DNA from: Natronoglycomyces albus
Lineage (GTDB): Bacteria; Actinomycetota; Actinomycetes; Mycobacteriales; Micromonosporaceae
Assembly (NCBI RefSeq): GCF_016925535.1
Contig: NZ_CP070496.1
Coordinates: 620,001 to 684,000 of the forward strand
Reading direction: 5' to 3'
DNA length: 64,000 bases
The position numbers were made by a program, and so were the translations under genes. Below are positions 28,403-36,964 of this stretch, piece after piece. The notes under the pieces are model-generated. The model was not told where the DNA came from. It was given only the letters and a program-made list of their open reading frames with translations, and searched no databases. Each line of letters begins with the position of its first letter. Position 1 is the first letter of the stretch.

Positions 28403-29407
28403 TTAGCTGGTGCGGTTGGCCAGGTAGTCGCAGATGCCCGACAGGGCTTGCCGTGGGCCGCCCTCTGGCAGTTGGTGTACGCGCTTGCGGGAGCGAGCCA
28501 CGTAGTCGTTGAGGACCTCGCGCGCCTGTCGCATTCCCTGGGAGGCGCGCAGCATCTCCAAGGTCTCCGGTAGGTCGGCCTCGTCCACCGGCTGGCTGAT
28601 GAGTTCTCGCAGCCGTGCTTCGGCCGGGTCAGTGCCTCTCAGGGCGAACAGGACCGGCAGGGTGGGGATGCCTTCCATCAGGTCGGTGCCCTGTGCTTTG
28701 CCGAGGCGACCGGAGGAGGATTCGACGTCGATAATGTCGTCGGAGAGTTGGAAGGCGATGCCGATGAGCTCGCCGAATTCGGTGACGGCTTCGATGATGT
28801 CTGGTCCGGCTCCGGAGAACCAGGCTCCGAACTGGGCTGAGGTGGCGATGAGGGAGCCGGTTTTTTCGCTCAGGACGTTGAGGTGCCATTCCAGCGGGTC
28901 GGAATTGGCATCAGGGCCGATTGTCTCGTTGATCTGCCCTTGGACGAGGCGCGATAGGGTCACGGCTTGTTGGCGTACCGCCTCGGTGCCGAGGTCGGCC
29001 ATGGTCTGGGCCGCGCAAGCGAACAGGTAGTCCCCGGTCAAGATGGCCACGGAGTTCGACCAGCGGCTGTTGGCGCTGGGTGCGCCTCGGCGCAGTGGGG
29101 CCTCGTCCATGACGTCGTCGTGGTAGAGCGTGGCCAGATGGGTCAGCTCCACGGCGACGGCGGCCTTGTAGACGGCGTCGTTGTCCGGCTCGCCGAAGTG
29201 GGCGCACATCAGCGTCAGCATTGGGCGGAATCGTTTCCCACCCGCTTGCCGGAGGTGATCGGCGCTTTCGTCGAGGAGGCGGCCGCCGCCTGCGACAGTT
29301 GCGCTCAAACGCCGTTCGACTTCTTGGAGAGAGCGCTGCATCGACACTTCGAAGTTGGGGTCGTCAAACTTCAGCGCCGTTAGCTGTTGCGTCATGCTGC
29401 TGTCCAC
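28403..29407 (-). CDS. Long-chain polyprenyl diphosphate synthase
   Basis: All-trans prenyltransferase that builds the menaquinone side chain by adding isopentenyl diphosphate units. 334 residues; GGKRFRPML marks the IPP site, the first Asp-rich motif is YHDDVMDEAPLRRG, and the second is FQLSDDIIDVESS. The residues before the first motif are small to medium (Ala, Thr, Leu), consistent with a long product (C35-C50), but exact length cannot be read. The pairing with menG and menJ across the nuo operon parallels grcC1 in mycobacteria. The GTG start at 29407 has no ribosome site; TATGGT lies 6 nt before it, so the message may be leaderless. The ATG at 29395 is the alternative. Confidence 0.9.
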   Translation of the reverse strand: MDSSMTQQLTALKFDDPNFEVSMQRSLQEVERRLSATVAGGGRLLDESADHLRQAGGKRFRPMLTLMCAHFGEPDNDAVYKAAVAVELTHLATLYHDDVMDEAPLRRGAPSANSRWSNSVAILTGDYLFACAAQTMADLGTEAVRQQAVTLSRLVQGQINETIGPDANSDPLEWHLNVLSEKTGSLIATSAQFGAWFSGAGPDIIEAVTEFGELIGIAFQLSDDIIDVESSSGRLGKAQGTDLMEGIPTLPVLFALRGTDPAEARLRELISQPVDEADLPETLEMLRASQGMRQAREVLNDYVARSRKRVHQLPEGGPRQALSGICDYLANRTS

Positions 29408-29981
29408 GGGCTAACCATATCGTGAAGTGCCGTGGTTTACGACGCGGTAGCACGGAGGAGTTAGCTCCGTCTAGTCGGCGAGGATGGTGAGAAAGTTTAT
29501 GCTAGTCCGACGGCGGCGTGATGCTGGTGCGGCGGATGCGAGTGGTGAAGCCTGGGAGGGCAGGAGGGGCCAAGTTCAGAGGTTCCGAATTTGCCCTGGG
29601 GTCCCCTATATGGGGAGAAAACGCTAGTTGTCACTAATTTGACCTTGACAGCAAGCGGCCAGGGTGGTGGAGTGAATGGTGGGGACTCACTCCACAACCC
29701 CGGCCGTATCTGGTGAATCGACCTAGCTGGGAAAGGTCGACTCTGTTGCAAGACGGATTCAGGGTGGGGCATGAACCATCTTGTTCGTCAGCGTCGAGGA
29801 ACCGTCGTCGCTGACACTTCCCATACTTCTTGCTACCGGCTGATGACGCAACTATGACTTTTCAATATAGTGATAAGAGCGAGTTGCTGGCGGATACGGA
29901 CGGGGAACAGTAACGTCAAGAGACGGCCTGACTGGACGCGATCGGCCCCGGAACCGATTGCCGAGAGGTGGGAACTTAGAT
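29408..29981. other. Intergenic region with several stem-loops, possible structured RNA
   Basis: No credible gene; a minus frame at 29497-29772 lacks a ribosome site. On the plus strand four inverted repeats follow one another: CCCC/GGGG at 29603-29615, GTGGAGTGA/TCACTCCAC at 29667-29695, TCGACC/GGTCGA at 29718-29740, and GTCAGCG/CGCTGAC at 29787-29815. TATAGT at 29868-29873 may be the -10 of the IclR gene. The stem-loops precede that point, so they are probably not in its leader unless transcription starts further up. Confidence 0.45.
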
Positions 29982-30770
29982 ATGGCTGGAGAACCGAGCT
30001 TCGGTCGTCCCAAGGAAGAGCCCGGCCAGCTGATCCAGAGTGTTCAGCGGGCTTTTCGTATCGTGGAAGCGGTAGGTAAGCGAACTGGCGGCATGACCGC
30101 CAAACAGATCGCCCGAGAGTGCGATCTGCGGCTGCCAACCGCCTACCACTTGCTGCGCACATTGCAGTACGAGGGATACCTCTGCAAAGACGACGATGGC
30201 AAGTTTTCCCTGGGTCTGGAAGTCTCCGACCGCTACCGGGAACTCACTAGCGCCATTCGTGGGCCCATCAACGCCGACGACCTGATGCGTCGAATGTCCT
30301 CCGAGACCGGTTATAGCTATTTCATCGGCCGCATGGTTGACGAACGAGTGGCCATCACCGCGGTCAACGAAGGCGGTCGTTCGCCCCGCGTGGAAGACCT
30401 CATCGTCGGTTTTGACGAGGGAGCCCACGCCACGGCTCTCGGTAAGGCCCTCTTGGCCGGGATGGAAGCCGAACAACGCGAGCGCTACCTCAAAGAAACG
30501 GGTATGCGCCGCTACACGCCGCGCACTCTCACCGAACTGGGCCAGATCGAATACGACCTGGCTTCCTTGGAACGCCAAGGTGTGTACACCGAGATTGGGC
30601 AGTTCCGCAATGGCGTCGGCTGTGCGGCGGTTCTGGTTCGCGGTAAGCAAGACCGCAGCGAATCTGTCGCCTTGGCCGCCGTGATGCCCGCGACCGACCT
30701 GCGGCCCTATGGCAACGTCATCAAACAGCGCCTGCGTCGCGCCGCCGTTGAGATGCAGCCGCTCTTGTAG
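29982..30770 (+). CDS. IclR family transcriptional regulator
   Basis: DNA-binding regulator of 262 residues. The N-terminal winged helix runs from IQSVQRAFRIVEAVG (about residue 17) through MTAKQIARECDLRLPTAYHLLRTL, the recognition helix; the C-terminal effector domain contains SYFIGRMVDERVAI, EGAHATALGKALLAGM and FRNGVGCAAVLVRG, the IclR ligand-pocket features. The effector cannot be named. I start at ATG 29982 (AGAGGTGGGA upstream). It stands alone, with a terminator behind it and no obvious target operon divergent from it. Confidence 0.9.
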   Translation: MAGEPSFGRPKEEPGQLIQSVQRAFRIVEAVGKRTGGMTAKQIARECDLRLPTAYHLLRTLQYEGYLCKDDDGKFSLGLEVSDRYRELTSAIRGPINADDLMRRMSSETGYSYFIGRMVDERVAITAVNEGGRSPRVEDLIVGFDEGAHATALGKALLAGMEAEQRERYLKETGMRRYTPRTLTELGQIEYDLASLERQGVYTEIGQFRNGVGCAAVLVRGKQDRSESVALAAVMPATDLRPYGNVIKQRLRRAAVEMQPLL

Positions 30771-30795
30771 ACCTTTCCTCCCCCGCAGACGCACA

Positions 30796-30840
30796 GACGC
30801 CGACGAGAAACTCACGTTTCCCGTCGGCGTCAGGCTTTTT
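30796..30840 (+). terminator. Terminator of the IclR gene
   Basis: GACGCCGACG-A-GAAAC pairs with GTTTC-C-CGTCGGCGTC around TCAC, followed by AGGCTTTTTCTT. Confidence 0.9.
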
Positions 30841-30931
30841 CTTGGCCCTGTGCCAATGAGGGCGGTTTAACCACCATCATTGCCCCAGGCCGCCTTGTCG
30901 CGAGCAGGATGTGCCCGCGTGCGAATGAGGT

Positions 30932-31324
30932 CTAGGACCTGGTGTGGTCCCCGGGCAGGGCGAGGGTGATGACCCAGCTGATGAACGAGACCAGCAGCGC
31001 GCCGAACATCGCCCAGCCGAAGTGGTCGACCGAGAAGGCCAAGTTCATAGCTCCGGCCAGCCACGCGACCAGCAGGAACAACAGGGCGTTGACCACTAGC
31101 GCGAACAGTCCCAGGGTCAGGATGTAGAGCCCACATCCGACGATCTTGATGATGGGCTTCAGTACCGCGTTGACCACGCCGAAGAGAACCGCGAGGACCG
31201 TGATGGTGATGATGGTTTCGCCGGCGGAGTCCGCCTCGATGTTAATCCCGCTCAGGAGAGCGGCCGTAATCCAGAAGGCCACGCCAGTGGCCGCAATACG
31301 CAGAAGAATACTCACGTTGCCCAT
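30932..31324 (-). CDS. Phage-holin-4-2 / YvlD-like small membrane protein
   Basis: 130 residues with four hydrophobic helices, beginning GNVSILLRIAATGVAFWITA; AVLFGVVNAVLKPIIKIVG and LTLGLFALVVNALLFLLV are the typical YvlD/holin-4-2 features (Asn-Ala-x-x-Lys-Pro between helices 2 and 3). The name reflects similarity to phage holins, but chromosomal single copies are not phage genes and their function is unknown. The ATG at 31324 starts directly at the first helix; a longer frame to 31399 adds an unlikely hydrophilic head. The ribosome site is weak. Confidence 0.8.
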   Translation of the reverse strand: MGNVSILLRIAATGVAFWITAALLSGINIEADSAGETIITITVLAVLFGVVNAVLKPIIKIVGCGLYILTLGLFALVVNALLFLLVAWLAGAMNLAFSVDHFGWAMFGALLVSFISWVITLALPGDHTRS

Positions 31325-31495
31325 CTTTACAGATCCGCGCTGGCCCACAGACAAGGCCCGAGTTGGGTCTTTGTACGTCCACGCAGGGTATTGGGGCACA
31401 AACTAACCGCTACCGGCAATTGCTGAGCATGGAGTCACCGTGTTTCCTAAGCGACGTTGCGACTGGGCCCAAACGAGGCGCCAAACGACAGTGAA

Positions 31496-31588
31496 GCTTA
31501 TGCAAGGGCACTTTCGGCGTTCTCGTCAGCTCGTCTAGGAGCCTAAACCGCGCTTCCTGCCGCCTTGAACTCGCACTTTTGCATAAGC
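31496..31588 (+). repeat. Dispersed repeat copy A with perfect terminal inverted repeats (MITE-like)
   Basis: This 93-bp intergenic element begins GCTTATGCAA and ends TTGCATAAGC, a perfect 10-bp inverted repeat. Its right half (CGCCTTGAACTCGCAC...) recurs at 46.7, 53.3 and 56.4 kb. It carries no gene. Its right end touches a 24-bp perfect hairpin. Confidence 0.7.
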
Positions 31589-31638
31589 GTTGAGTGTGGG
31601 TCGTCATCTGCGATAGATGACGACCCACACTCAACGCT
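31586..31638. terminator. Very long perfect hairpin downstream of korB
   Basis: A 24-bp perfect stem (31586-31609 with 31615-31638, reading AGCGTTGAGTGTGGGTCG onward) encloses a 5-nt loop. It ends 6 nt from the korB stop and probably terminates korAB on the minus strand. Confidence 0.8.
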
Positions 31639-31643
31639 GTTTG

Positions 31644-32657
31644 CTACAGGACCGTCCAGGTGTCTCCGGAGTGCAGCAGGTCGTCCAGCTGGTCACGCTT
31701 GGAGCGCCCTGTGTCGGCCGAGGCGACTTGTTCGCGCACCAGCGCGTCATAGGTGGGCTGCTTCACCTTGCGGAACACCCCGATGGGAGTGGTGTCCAGC
31801 TGGGAGCCAGACAGGCGCGACAACGCGAACGCGTAGTCCGGCTGTGGAACGGTCGGGTCGTGGACGACGATGTCTTTTTCGTCAACCGAATCCTTGTCGA
31901 CGGTCACCATGCCGTACTCGGCTCGCACGACCGCCTTGTCACCAAAGATGATCGGCTGGCCGGCCTCCAGACGAATGAGCGAAGCGTCGCGAGTCTCAGG
32001 CGCCTTCAGCGTCTCAAAGGCGTTGTCGTTGAAGATGGGGCAGTTCTGGTAGATCTCCACGAACGCCGAACCTTCGTGCTCGGCGGCTTCCCGCAGCACG
32101 CTTTGCAAGTGCTTGCGGTCAGAATCCAATGTGCGGGCCACAAACGACGCTTCCGCGCCCAGCGCCAGCGACAGCGGATTGAATGGCGCGTCCACCGAAC
32201 CCATCGGGGAGGACTTCGTGAGCTTGCCCGGCTCCGAGGTGGGGGAGTATTGCCCCTTGGTCAGGCCGTAGATCCGGTTGTTGAACAACAAGATCTTCAC
32301 GTTCACGTTGCGGCGTAGCGCGTGAATGAGGTGGTTGCCACCAATGGACAGCGCGTCGCCGTCGCCAGTCACCAGCCACACCGACAGGTCGGGACGAGAC
32401 ACGCTCAGGCCCGTGGCGATCGTTGGCGCGCGGCCGTGGATCGAGTGCATCCCGTAAGTGTTGAGGTAATAGGGGAAACGCGACGAGCAGCCAATCCCCG
32501 AGACGCACACGATGTTCTCGCGCGGAATTCCCAACTCTGGCAGGAAAGCCTGGAACGCGGCGAGCACGGCGTAGTCACCGCAGCCAGGGCACCAGCGCAC
32601 TTCCTGGTCAGACTTGAAGTCCTTGGGCTTCAATGTCAACGGAATAGTCTCAGCCAT
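31644..32657 (-). CDS. korB: 2-oxoacid:ferredoxin oxidoreductase, beta subunit
   Basis: Thiamine diphosphate-binding subunit of 2-oxoglutarate (or other 2-oxoacid) ferredoxin oxidoreductase, which makes the acyl-CoA in the oxidative TCA cycle with ferredoxin as acceptor. 337 residues. WCPGCGDYAVL (about 22-32) and GIGCSSRFPYYL carry cluster Cys; GDGDALSIGGNHLIHALRRN (core GDGDALSIGGN) is the ThDP motif. It overlaps korA by eight bases. The two-subunit form is that of mycobacterial KorAB. The substrate is inferred from this resemblance. Confidence 0.92.
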   Translation of the reverse strand: MAETIPLTLKPKDFKSDQEVRWCPGCGDYAVLAAFQAFLPELGIPRENIVCVSGIGCSSRFPYYLNTYGMHSIHGRAPTIATGLSVSRPDLSVWLVTGDGDALSIGGNHLIHALRRNVNVKILLFNNRIYGLTKGQYSPTSEPGKLTKSSPMGSVDAPFNPLSLALGAEASFVARTLDSDRKHLQSVLREAAEHEGSAFVEIYQNCPIFNDNAFETLKAPETRDASLIRLEAGQPIIFGDKAVVRAEYGMVTVDKDSVDEKDIVVHDPTVPQPDYAFALSRLSGSQLDTTPIGVFRKVKQPTYDALVREQVASADTGRSKRDQLDDLLHSGDTWTVL

Positions 32658-34503
32658 TCTTCACGACCTCCTCGAGGACTGATTCGAGTTCTTGAGAGGT
32701 GAACGGCAGACCCCGCACCTGGTTGTACCCCTCGATATCGGCGTCAAACTGTGCCTTTAGCAGCAGCGAGAGCTGCCCTAGGTTCATCTCCGGCACGATC
32801 ACCTTGCGGTAGCGGCTCAGCACCTCGCCCAGGTTGGCCGGGAACGGGTTCAAGTATTGGATGTGCGCCTGCGCGATGGAGAGCCCCCGGTCGCGCAAAG
32901 AACGGCACGCCGCCCCAATGGGGCCCCAGGTCGATCCCCAACCCAGCGCCAATACTTCGGCGTCGTCGTTGGGGTCGTCCACGACTAGGTCCGGCACCGT
33001 GACGCCCGCGATCTTCGCGGCGCGAGTGTGGACCATGTAGTTGTGGTTCTCCGGGTCATAGGAGATGTCACCGGTCTTGTCGGCCTTCTCGATCCCGCCG
33101 ATGCGGTGTTGCAAGTCGGGAGTGCCCGGAATGGCCCACGGGCGGGCCAAAGTTTCCTCATCGCGCAGATAGGGCAGGAAGATGGGCTCGCCCTTGTCAT
33201 TGACGGCGTTGAAGCCCGAGGCGTATTCGACGCGCAGGTCAGGCAGATCATCGGAGTTGGGCAGCTTCCATGGTTCTGAGCCATTGGCGAGGTAGCCGTC
33301 CGAGAGCAACATGACCGGCGTGCGGTAATGCACCGCGATACGCGCGGCCTCCAAAGCCATGGAGTAGCAGTCCGAAGGGGACTTCGGGGCGATGATGGCC
33401 ATCGGTGCCTCGCCATGACGACCGTAGAAGGCCATCAGTAGGTCGGCCTGCTCGGTCTTGGTCGGCATTCCCGTCGAAGGACCCGCGCGCTGAACGTCCA
33501 CGATGATCATCGGAAGCTCAAGCGACACTGCCAAAGACATGGTCTCTGACTTCAGGGCGATTCCGGGGCCCGAGGAGGTGGTGATGCCCAAAGCGCCACC
33601 GTAGGCGGCGCCCAGAGCCGCGCCAGCGGCGGCGATTTCGTCCTCGGCTTGCACCGTGGTGACACCTAGGTTTTTGAATCGGCTGAGTTCATGTAGCACG
33701 TCTGAGGCGGGCGTGATCGGGTACGCGCCCAACAGGACCGGCAATTCGGAGGCCACCCCGGCGGCCGCGAGACCCCAGGCGAGCGCCTGGTTTCCGGTGA
33801 TGTTGCGGTAGGTGCCGGGCTCGTGGGTCGCCGGGGGCACCTCGTATCGCACCGCAAAGGACTCGGCGGTCTCGCCGTAGTTCCAGCCCGCGTGCAAGGC
33901 GGCGACGTTGGCCGCGGCGATGTCGGGCTTGGAGGCGAACTTCTTGCCGAGAAATTCCTCGGTGGCGTCGGTGGAACGGGAATACATCCACGACACCAGC
34001 CCCAAGGCGAACATGTTCTTGGCCCGAGCCGCGTCTTTCTTACTGACGTCGAATTCCGCCAGCGCCGCGATTGTCAACGAGGTCAGCGCAACACTGTGGA
34101 CTTGATAGCTCGACAGCGAGTCGTCTTCGAGTGGATTGCCCTCGTAGCCGACTTTTTGCAGGTTGCGTTTGGTGAACTCGTCGGAGTTGACCACGATGAT
34201 GCCACCGGCGGTCAGGTCGCCGAGGTTGGCTTTCAGGGCGGCGGGGTTCATAGCGACGAGTACTTCGGGCTCGTCGCCGGGTGTGAGGATGTCGGAGTCG
34301 GCGAAGTGGATTTGGAAGCTGGACACGCCGGGGAGGGTTCCGGCGGGGGCGCGGATCTCGGCGGGGAAGTTGGGCAGTGTCGACAGGTCGTTGCCGATTT
34401 TGGCAGTTTCAGCGGTGAAGCGGTCACCTGTGAGCTGCATCCCATCGCCGGAGTCTCCGGCAAATCGGATGACGACCCGGTCTAGTTGCCGGACGGTATT
34501 CAC
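32650..34503 (-). CDS. korA: 2-oxoacid:ferredoxin oxidoreductase, alpha subunit
   Basis: Fused gamma-alpha subunit of the oxidoreductase, 617 residues. The N-terminal gamma domain starts RFAGDSGDGMQLTGDRF (nucleotide/CoA-type fold), and the pyrimidine-binding alpha domain includes GNQALAWGLAAAGV, YPITPASDVLHELS and TSSGPGIALKSETMSLA. The C-terminal domain carries LGWGSTWGPI. The GTG at 34503 has GAGGAG 8 nt upstream; a TTG just before it is in the same frame. Cotranscribed with korB. No ferredoxin gene is next to it. Confidence 0.92.
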   Translation of the reverse strand: MNTVRQLDRVVIRFAGDSGDGMQLTGDRFTAETAKIGNDLSTLPNFPAEIRAPAGTLPGVSSFQIHFADSDILTPGDEPEVLVAMNPAALKANLGDLTAGGIIVVNSDEFTKRNLQKVGYEGNPLEDDSLSSYQVHSVALTSLTIAALAEFDVSKKDAARAKNMFALGLVSWMYSRSTDATEEFLGKKFASKPDIAAANVAALHAGWNYGETAESFAVRYEVPPATHEPGTYRNITGNQALAWGLAAAGVASELPVLLGAYPITPASDVLHELSRFKNLGVTTVQAEDEIAAAGAALGAAYGGALGITTSSGPGIALKSETMSLAVSLELPMIIVDVQRAGPSTGMPTKTEQADLLMAFYGRHGEAPMAIIAPKSPSDCYSMALEAARIAVHYRTPVMLLSDGYLANGSEPWKLPNSDDLPDLRVEYASGFNAVNDKGEPIFLPYLRDEETLARPWAIPGTPDLQHRIGGIEKADKTGDISYDPENHNYMVHTRAAKIAGVTVPDLVVDDPNDDAEVLALGWGSTWGPIGAACRSLRDRGLSIAQAHIQYLNPFPANLGEVLSRYRKVIVPEMNLGQLSLLLKAQFDADIEGYNQVRGLPFTSQELESVLEEVVKNG

Positions 34504-34749
34504 CAAGATCTCCTCTTTACACGGGCTGGCCGCACGTGGCGCGGCGTAGGTTGGCCTGTGAGGCTTGTTCGCTGTGAGACTGGATGGGCTGCTGTGGGGT
34601 TTCGCGCGTGGCGTGTTCCCTTTAGCGGCCCTGCCTTGCCGTTGCTGAACAGGCCTCCTCTATATCGATGCTACGTCGTGAGCGGCAATGAGCGCCACAG
34701 CCGTTCTGTCGGTGTGGCGGTGGCCGTACCAGCACACCCACAGGCGGTT

Positions 34750-35607
34750 TTACTCGTCGCCCTCGTCGGTGTCGCCGGGGGATTCGCTGCCGGTGTGTTC
34801 GCTCTCAGTTGGTTCTGGTGTCGGGGATTCTTCCTCATCGGGTTCGTCTTCGATGAGGTGGAATTCTTCCCCGTCGTAGGCGAACTCCAGGTGATCACCG
34901 GCGTGCTTGATGCGGATGACGCCCTTGTCGATGTCGACCAGTTTGAACGTGGCCTCCTCGTCGTTTTGGGGCATCCATACCCAGGCGAACTGTTGTAGTT
35001 GCACTCCGGTGTCGGTTTCGGTGCGGTCGAAGGCGGCCACGGCCGAGCGTCCCTCGCAGTGGAGGGTCATGACTAGGTCATCGCGCCCATCGTCGTTCAC
35101 GTCGCCAGTCAAGAATGCCCCGGTCAGCTCCCACGGAGCGTCGGGCTGGGCTAGTTCCCACTCATTGGGAGGCTCGGCGTGTTGGGCGAATGGGTATGTG
35201 CCCGCCGGGCATTTCGCGGAGTCTCCGGGCAGGTCGAACAGGACGAAGGTGGGTTCGAGTTCTGGCTCGGTTTCGTCCTTGGTGGTGGTGTCGACCTCGG
35301 TGGGGTGTTCTGATGCGGGCTTGGGTTCGGTTTCGGAAGCGGGGGCCGAAATGGGGGCGTGGGTGGTCGTCTCGGTGGCCGCTGGCGGCGCTTCGCCGGT
35401 GAGGTTTTGGGCCACGGCCATCCCGGCGGCGGTGAAGGCGGTGCCGGTGGTGATGGCGACGGTCAGGCCGATGGCGCGTCGGCGTCGCCGGGCGGGGGCG
35501 GCGGCGACTAGGTCGTCCACTCCGGGGGTGCTGAACATGGTTTCGGCGTCGTTGCGGAAGCTGGCGAATGATGCGGAGACGGCGTCGGACTCTTCGTGGT
35601 GGTTCAT
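34750..35607 (-). CDS. Single-pass membrane protein with FG-GAP-like Ca-binding repeat, possible anti-sigma partner
   Basis: 285 residues: an N-terminal cytoplasmic part of about 44 residues ending in Arg-rich RRRRR, one membrane helix (about 45-66), a Pro/Thr/Glu linker, and an extracellular domain with DVNDDGRDDLV at 169-179, the calcium-loop pattern of FG-GAP/VCBS-type repeats, and an acidic tail. The gene follows the ECF sigma factor with a 54-nt gap on the same strand, so it may regulate or be regulated by it. No zinc-binding anti-sigma (HxxxCxxC) motif is visible, so this role is inference. GGGG precedes the ATG. Confidence 0.75.
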   Translation of the reverse strand: MNHHEESDAVSASFASFRNDAETMFSTPGVDDLVAAAPARRRRRAIGLTVAITTGTAFTAAGMAVAQNLTGEAPPAATETTTHAPISAPASETEPKPASEHPTEVDTTTKDETEPELEPTFVLFDLPGDSAKCPAGTYPFAQHAEPPNEWELAQPDAPWELTGAFLTGDVNDDGRDDLVMTLHCEGRSAVAAFDRTETDTGVQLQQFAWVWMPQNDEEATFKLVDIDKGVIRIKHAGDHLEFAYDGEEFHLIEDEPDEEESPTPEPTESEHTGSESPGDTDEGDE

Positions 35608-35661
35608 GCCGGTCCCCTTTCGCCGTTGGCGCCGTTGTTACGGAATGTGTTCATCACTGGT

Positions 35662-36336
35662 TTATTTCCGTGCCTGTTCGCGGGGCTCGTTCGATGGGGC
35701 TGGCCTATTAGTGTTCGCTCTCTGGCGGCCGGTGGCCACGGCACGGTCGGTGACAGTGCCCTTTCCTACATCGCCGGTGCATTGGGTGGTGGTTGCATCG
35801 GTGGGGTCGTTGTCGCTCAAGAGGATGGCCAGTTCGCCACGTGCTCGATGTAGCCAGGACTTCACGGTGCCGGGCTTGGCTCCGGTGGCTACCGCGATGT
35901 CGGCGATCGGCATGTCGGCCACGTAGTGCATGACGATGGCCCGTCTTTGTTTGGGCGGGATTTGTCCGAGGGCTTCGACTAGTGCCACGTGGTCGGGGTT
36001 GGCTCCGGGGGCGGGCTCTGGCGGTTTGGATTTCAGCAGGAAGCGGCGCATGACGGAGTTGCGGCGGTGGCGGCTGGCGGCGAGGTTCCAGGCGACGCGG
36101 CGCACCCAAGCGACAGGGTCGTCGTATCCGCCGATGGAGTTCCAGCGTTGCCATGCGCGCAAGAATGCCTCTTGCACCAAGTCCTGTGCTTCGGTGCCGT
36201 CTCCCAGGTAGGCATAGATTTGGGCGGTGAGCTGGGCAAAGTGGGCTTCATAGAGGTCGGTGAAGTCCGCTTCGGTGCGCAGGCCAGCGTCCAAGATGGG
36301 TATCGATCTTTCTGGGAGGATTCCGAGCCGTTTCAT
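35662..36336 (-). CDS. ECF sigma factor, SigE-family like
   Basis: RNA polymerase sigma factor of 224 residues. Region 2 is FTDLYEAHFAQLTAQIYAYLGDGTEAQDLVQEAFLRAWQ (core EAQDLVQEAFLRAWQ), region 4 is ALGQIPPKQRRAIVMHYVADMPIADIAVATGAKPGTVKSWLHRARGEL (core KPGTVKSWLHRAR), and a 40-residue tail follows. The start is uncertain: I use ATG 36336; the frame continues to ATG 36450, which has no ribosome site but has TACAGT 6 nt upstream and could give a leaderless message. GGAGGAGG is 17 nt upstream of 36336, too far to be ideal. The partner membrane protein is downstream. Confidence 0.88.
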   Translation of the reverse strand: MKRLGILPERSIPILDAGLRTEADFTDLYEAHFAQLTAQIYAYLGDGTEAQDLVQEAFLRAWQRWNSIGGYDDPVAWVRRVAWNLAASRHRRNSVMRRFLLKSKPPEPAPGANPDHVALVEALGQIPPKQRRAIVMHYVADMPIADIAVATGAKPGTVKSWLHRARGELAILLSDNDPTDATTTQCTGDVGKGTVTDRAVATGRQRANTNRPAPSNEPREQARK

Positions 36337-36450
36337 TGTGAATGGCTGGTCGGCCTCCTCCTGCAACGGGGTCCGATGTGCCGCAAGGGAAGCGGTGGTT
36401 GCACAGTGTTGACGTCGCCTCGACGCTTCCGTGTGGGGCACTGTGGTCAT

Positions 36451-36880
36451 CGCTTCACTGTACTTGATGTGGCGGCTTTGCAGTAGTCAAGGCATTGGGG
36501 GTTTGGGCAGGTCGTGGCCTTTGTGGCGGTTGAGAATCAGCGTTTTGGGCACCAGTGGCGGTGCGAATGTGTCATTGGGGTGCAAGCGCGACAAAAGAGT
36601 GTTCATGCAGAAACTCTCTGTCATGTCAAGGGTTCTGTCGCCATGTCGACGCAATGTTATGGGAAGCGTTTTCTGTGGTGGGTGTGCTGGCTGTGAGCCC
36701 CTCGTGGGAAGCGAGATTGTGATTTTGTCGCTAGCGTGTCAGGTAAGCGAATCTCACGGTTCGTTTGACCCAGTGCATGAAAGTCGTTGAGGCGTACGCT
36801 CTTTCGCCTTTGGCCCAAGACGGTCGCGCCCGGATCGCGCTATCGCATGGCCAAGAGGCGCCGCGAGCGAACGACTCTCA
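36451..36880. other. Intergenic region between the sigma factor and tRNA-Leu
   Basis: Frames on the plus strand at 36431-36790 and 36514-36696 have no ribosome site and no protein-like composition. It should hold the promoters of the sigma factor gene (minus) and of the tRNA (plus), but none is clear. TTGACT occurs on the minus strand at about 36493-36498. Confidence 0.4.
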
Positions 36881-36964
36881 GCCCGAGTGGTGGAATCAGG
36901 TATACACAGCCAGCTTAAAACTGGTGCCAGCGCGGCGTTGCGGGTTCAAATCCTGCCTCGGGCA
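36881..36964 (+). tRNA. tRNA-Leu (anticodon TAA)
   Basis: Acceptor stem GCCCGAG pairs with CTCGGGC, discriminator A at 36964. The anticodon arm is CCAG-CTTAAAA-CTGG with TAA at the middle of the loop; a long variable arm follows, then the T arm GCGGGTTCAAATCCTGC. The long variable arm fits leucine. CCA is not encoded. Confidence 0.93.

Noticed and set aside
30932-31324. Phage remnant indicated by the holin-like protein
   Set aside because: The family is widespread as a single chromosomal gene and no other phage gene is near.
36431-36790. 119-codon plus-strand frame between sigma factor and tRNA
   Set aside because: No ribosome site, Cys-rich random composition, and overlaps the start of the sigma factor gene.
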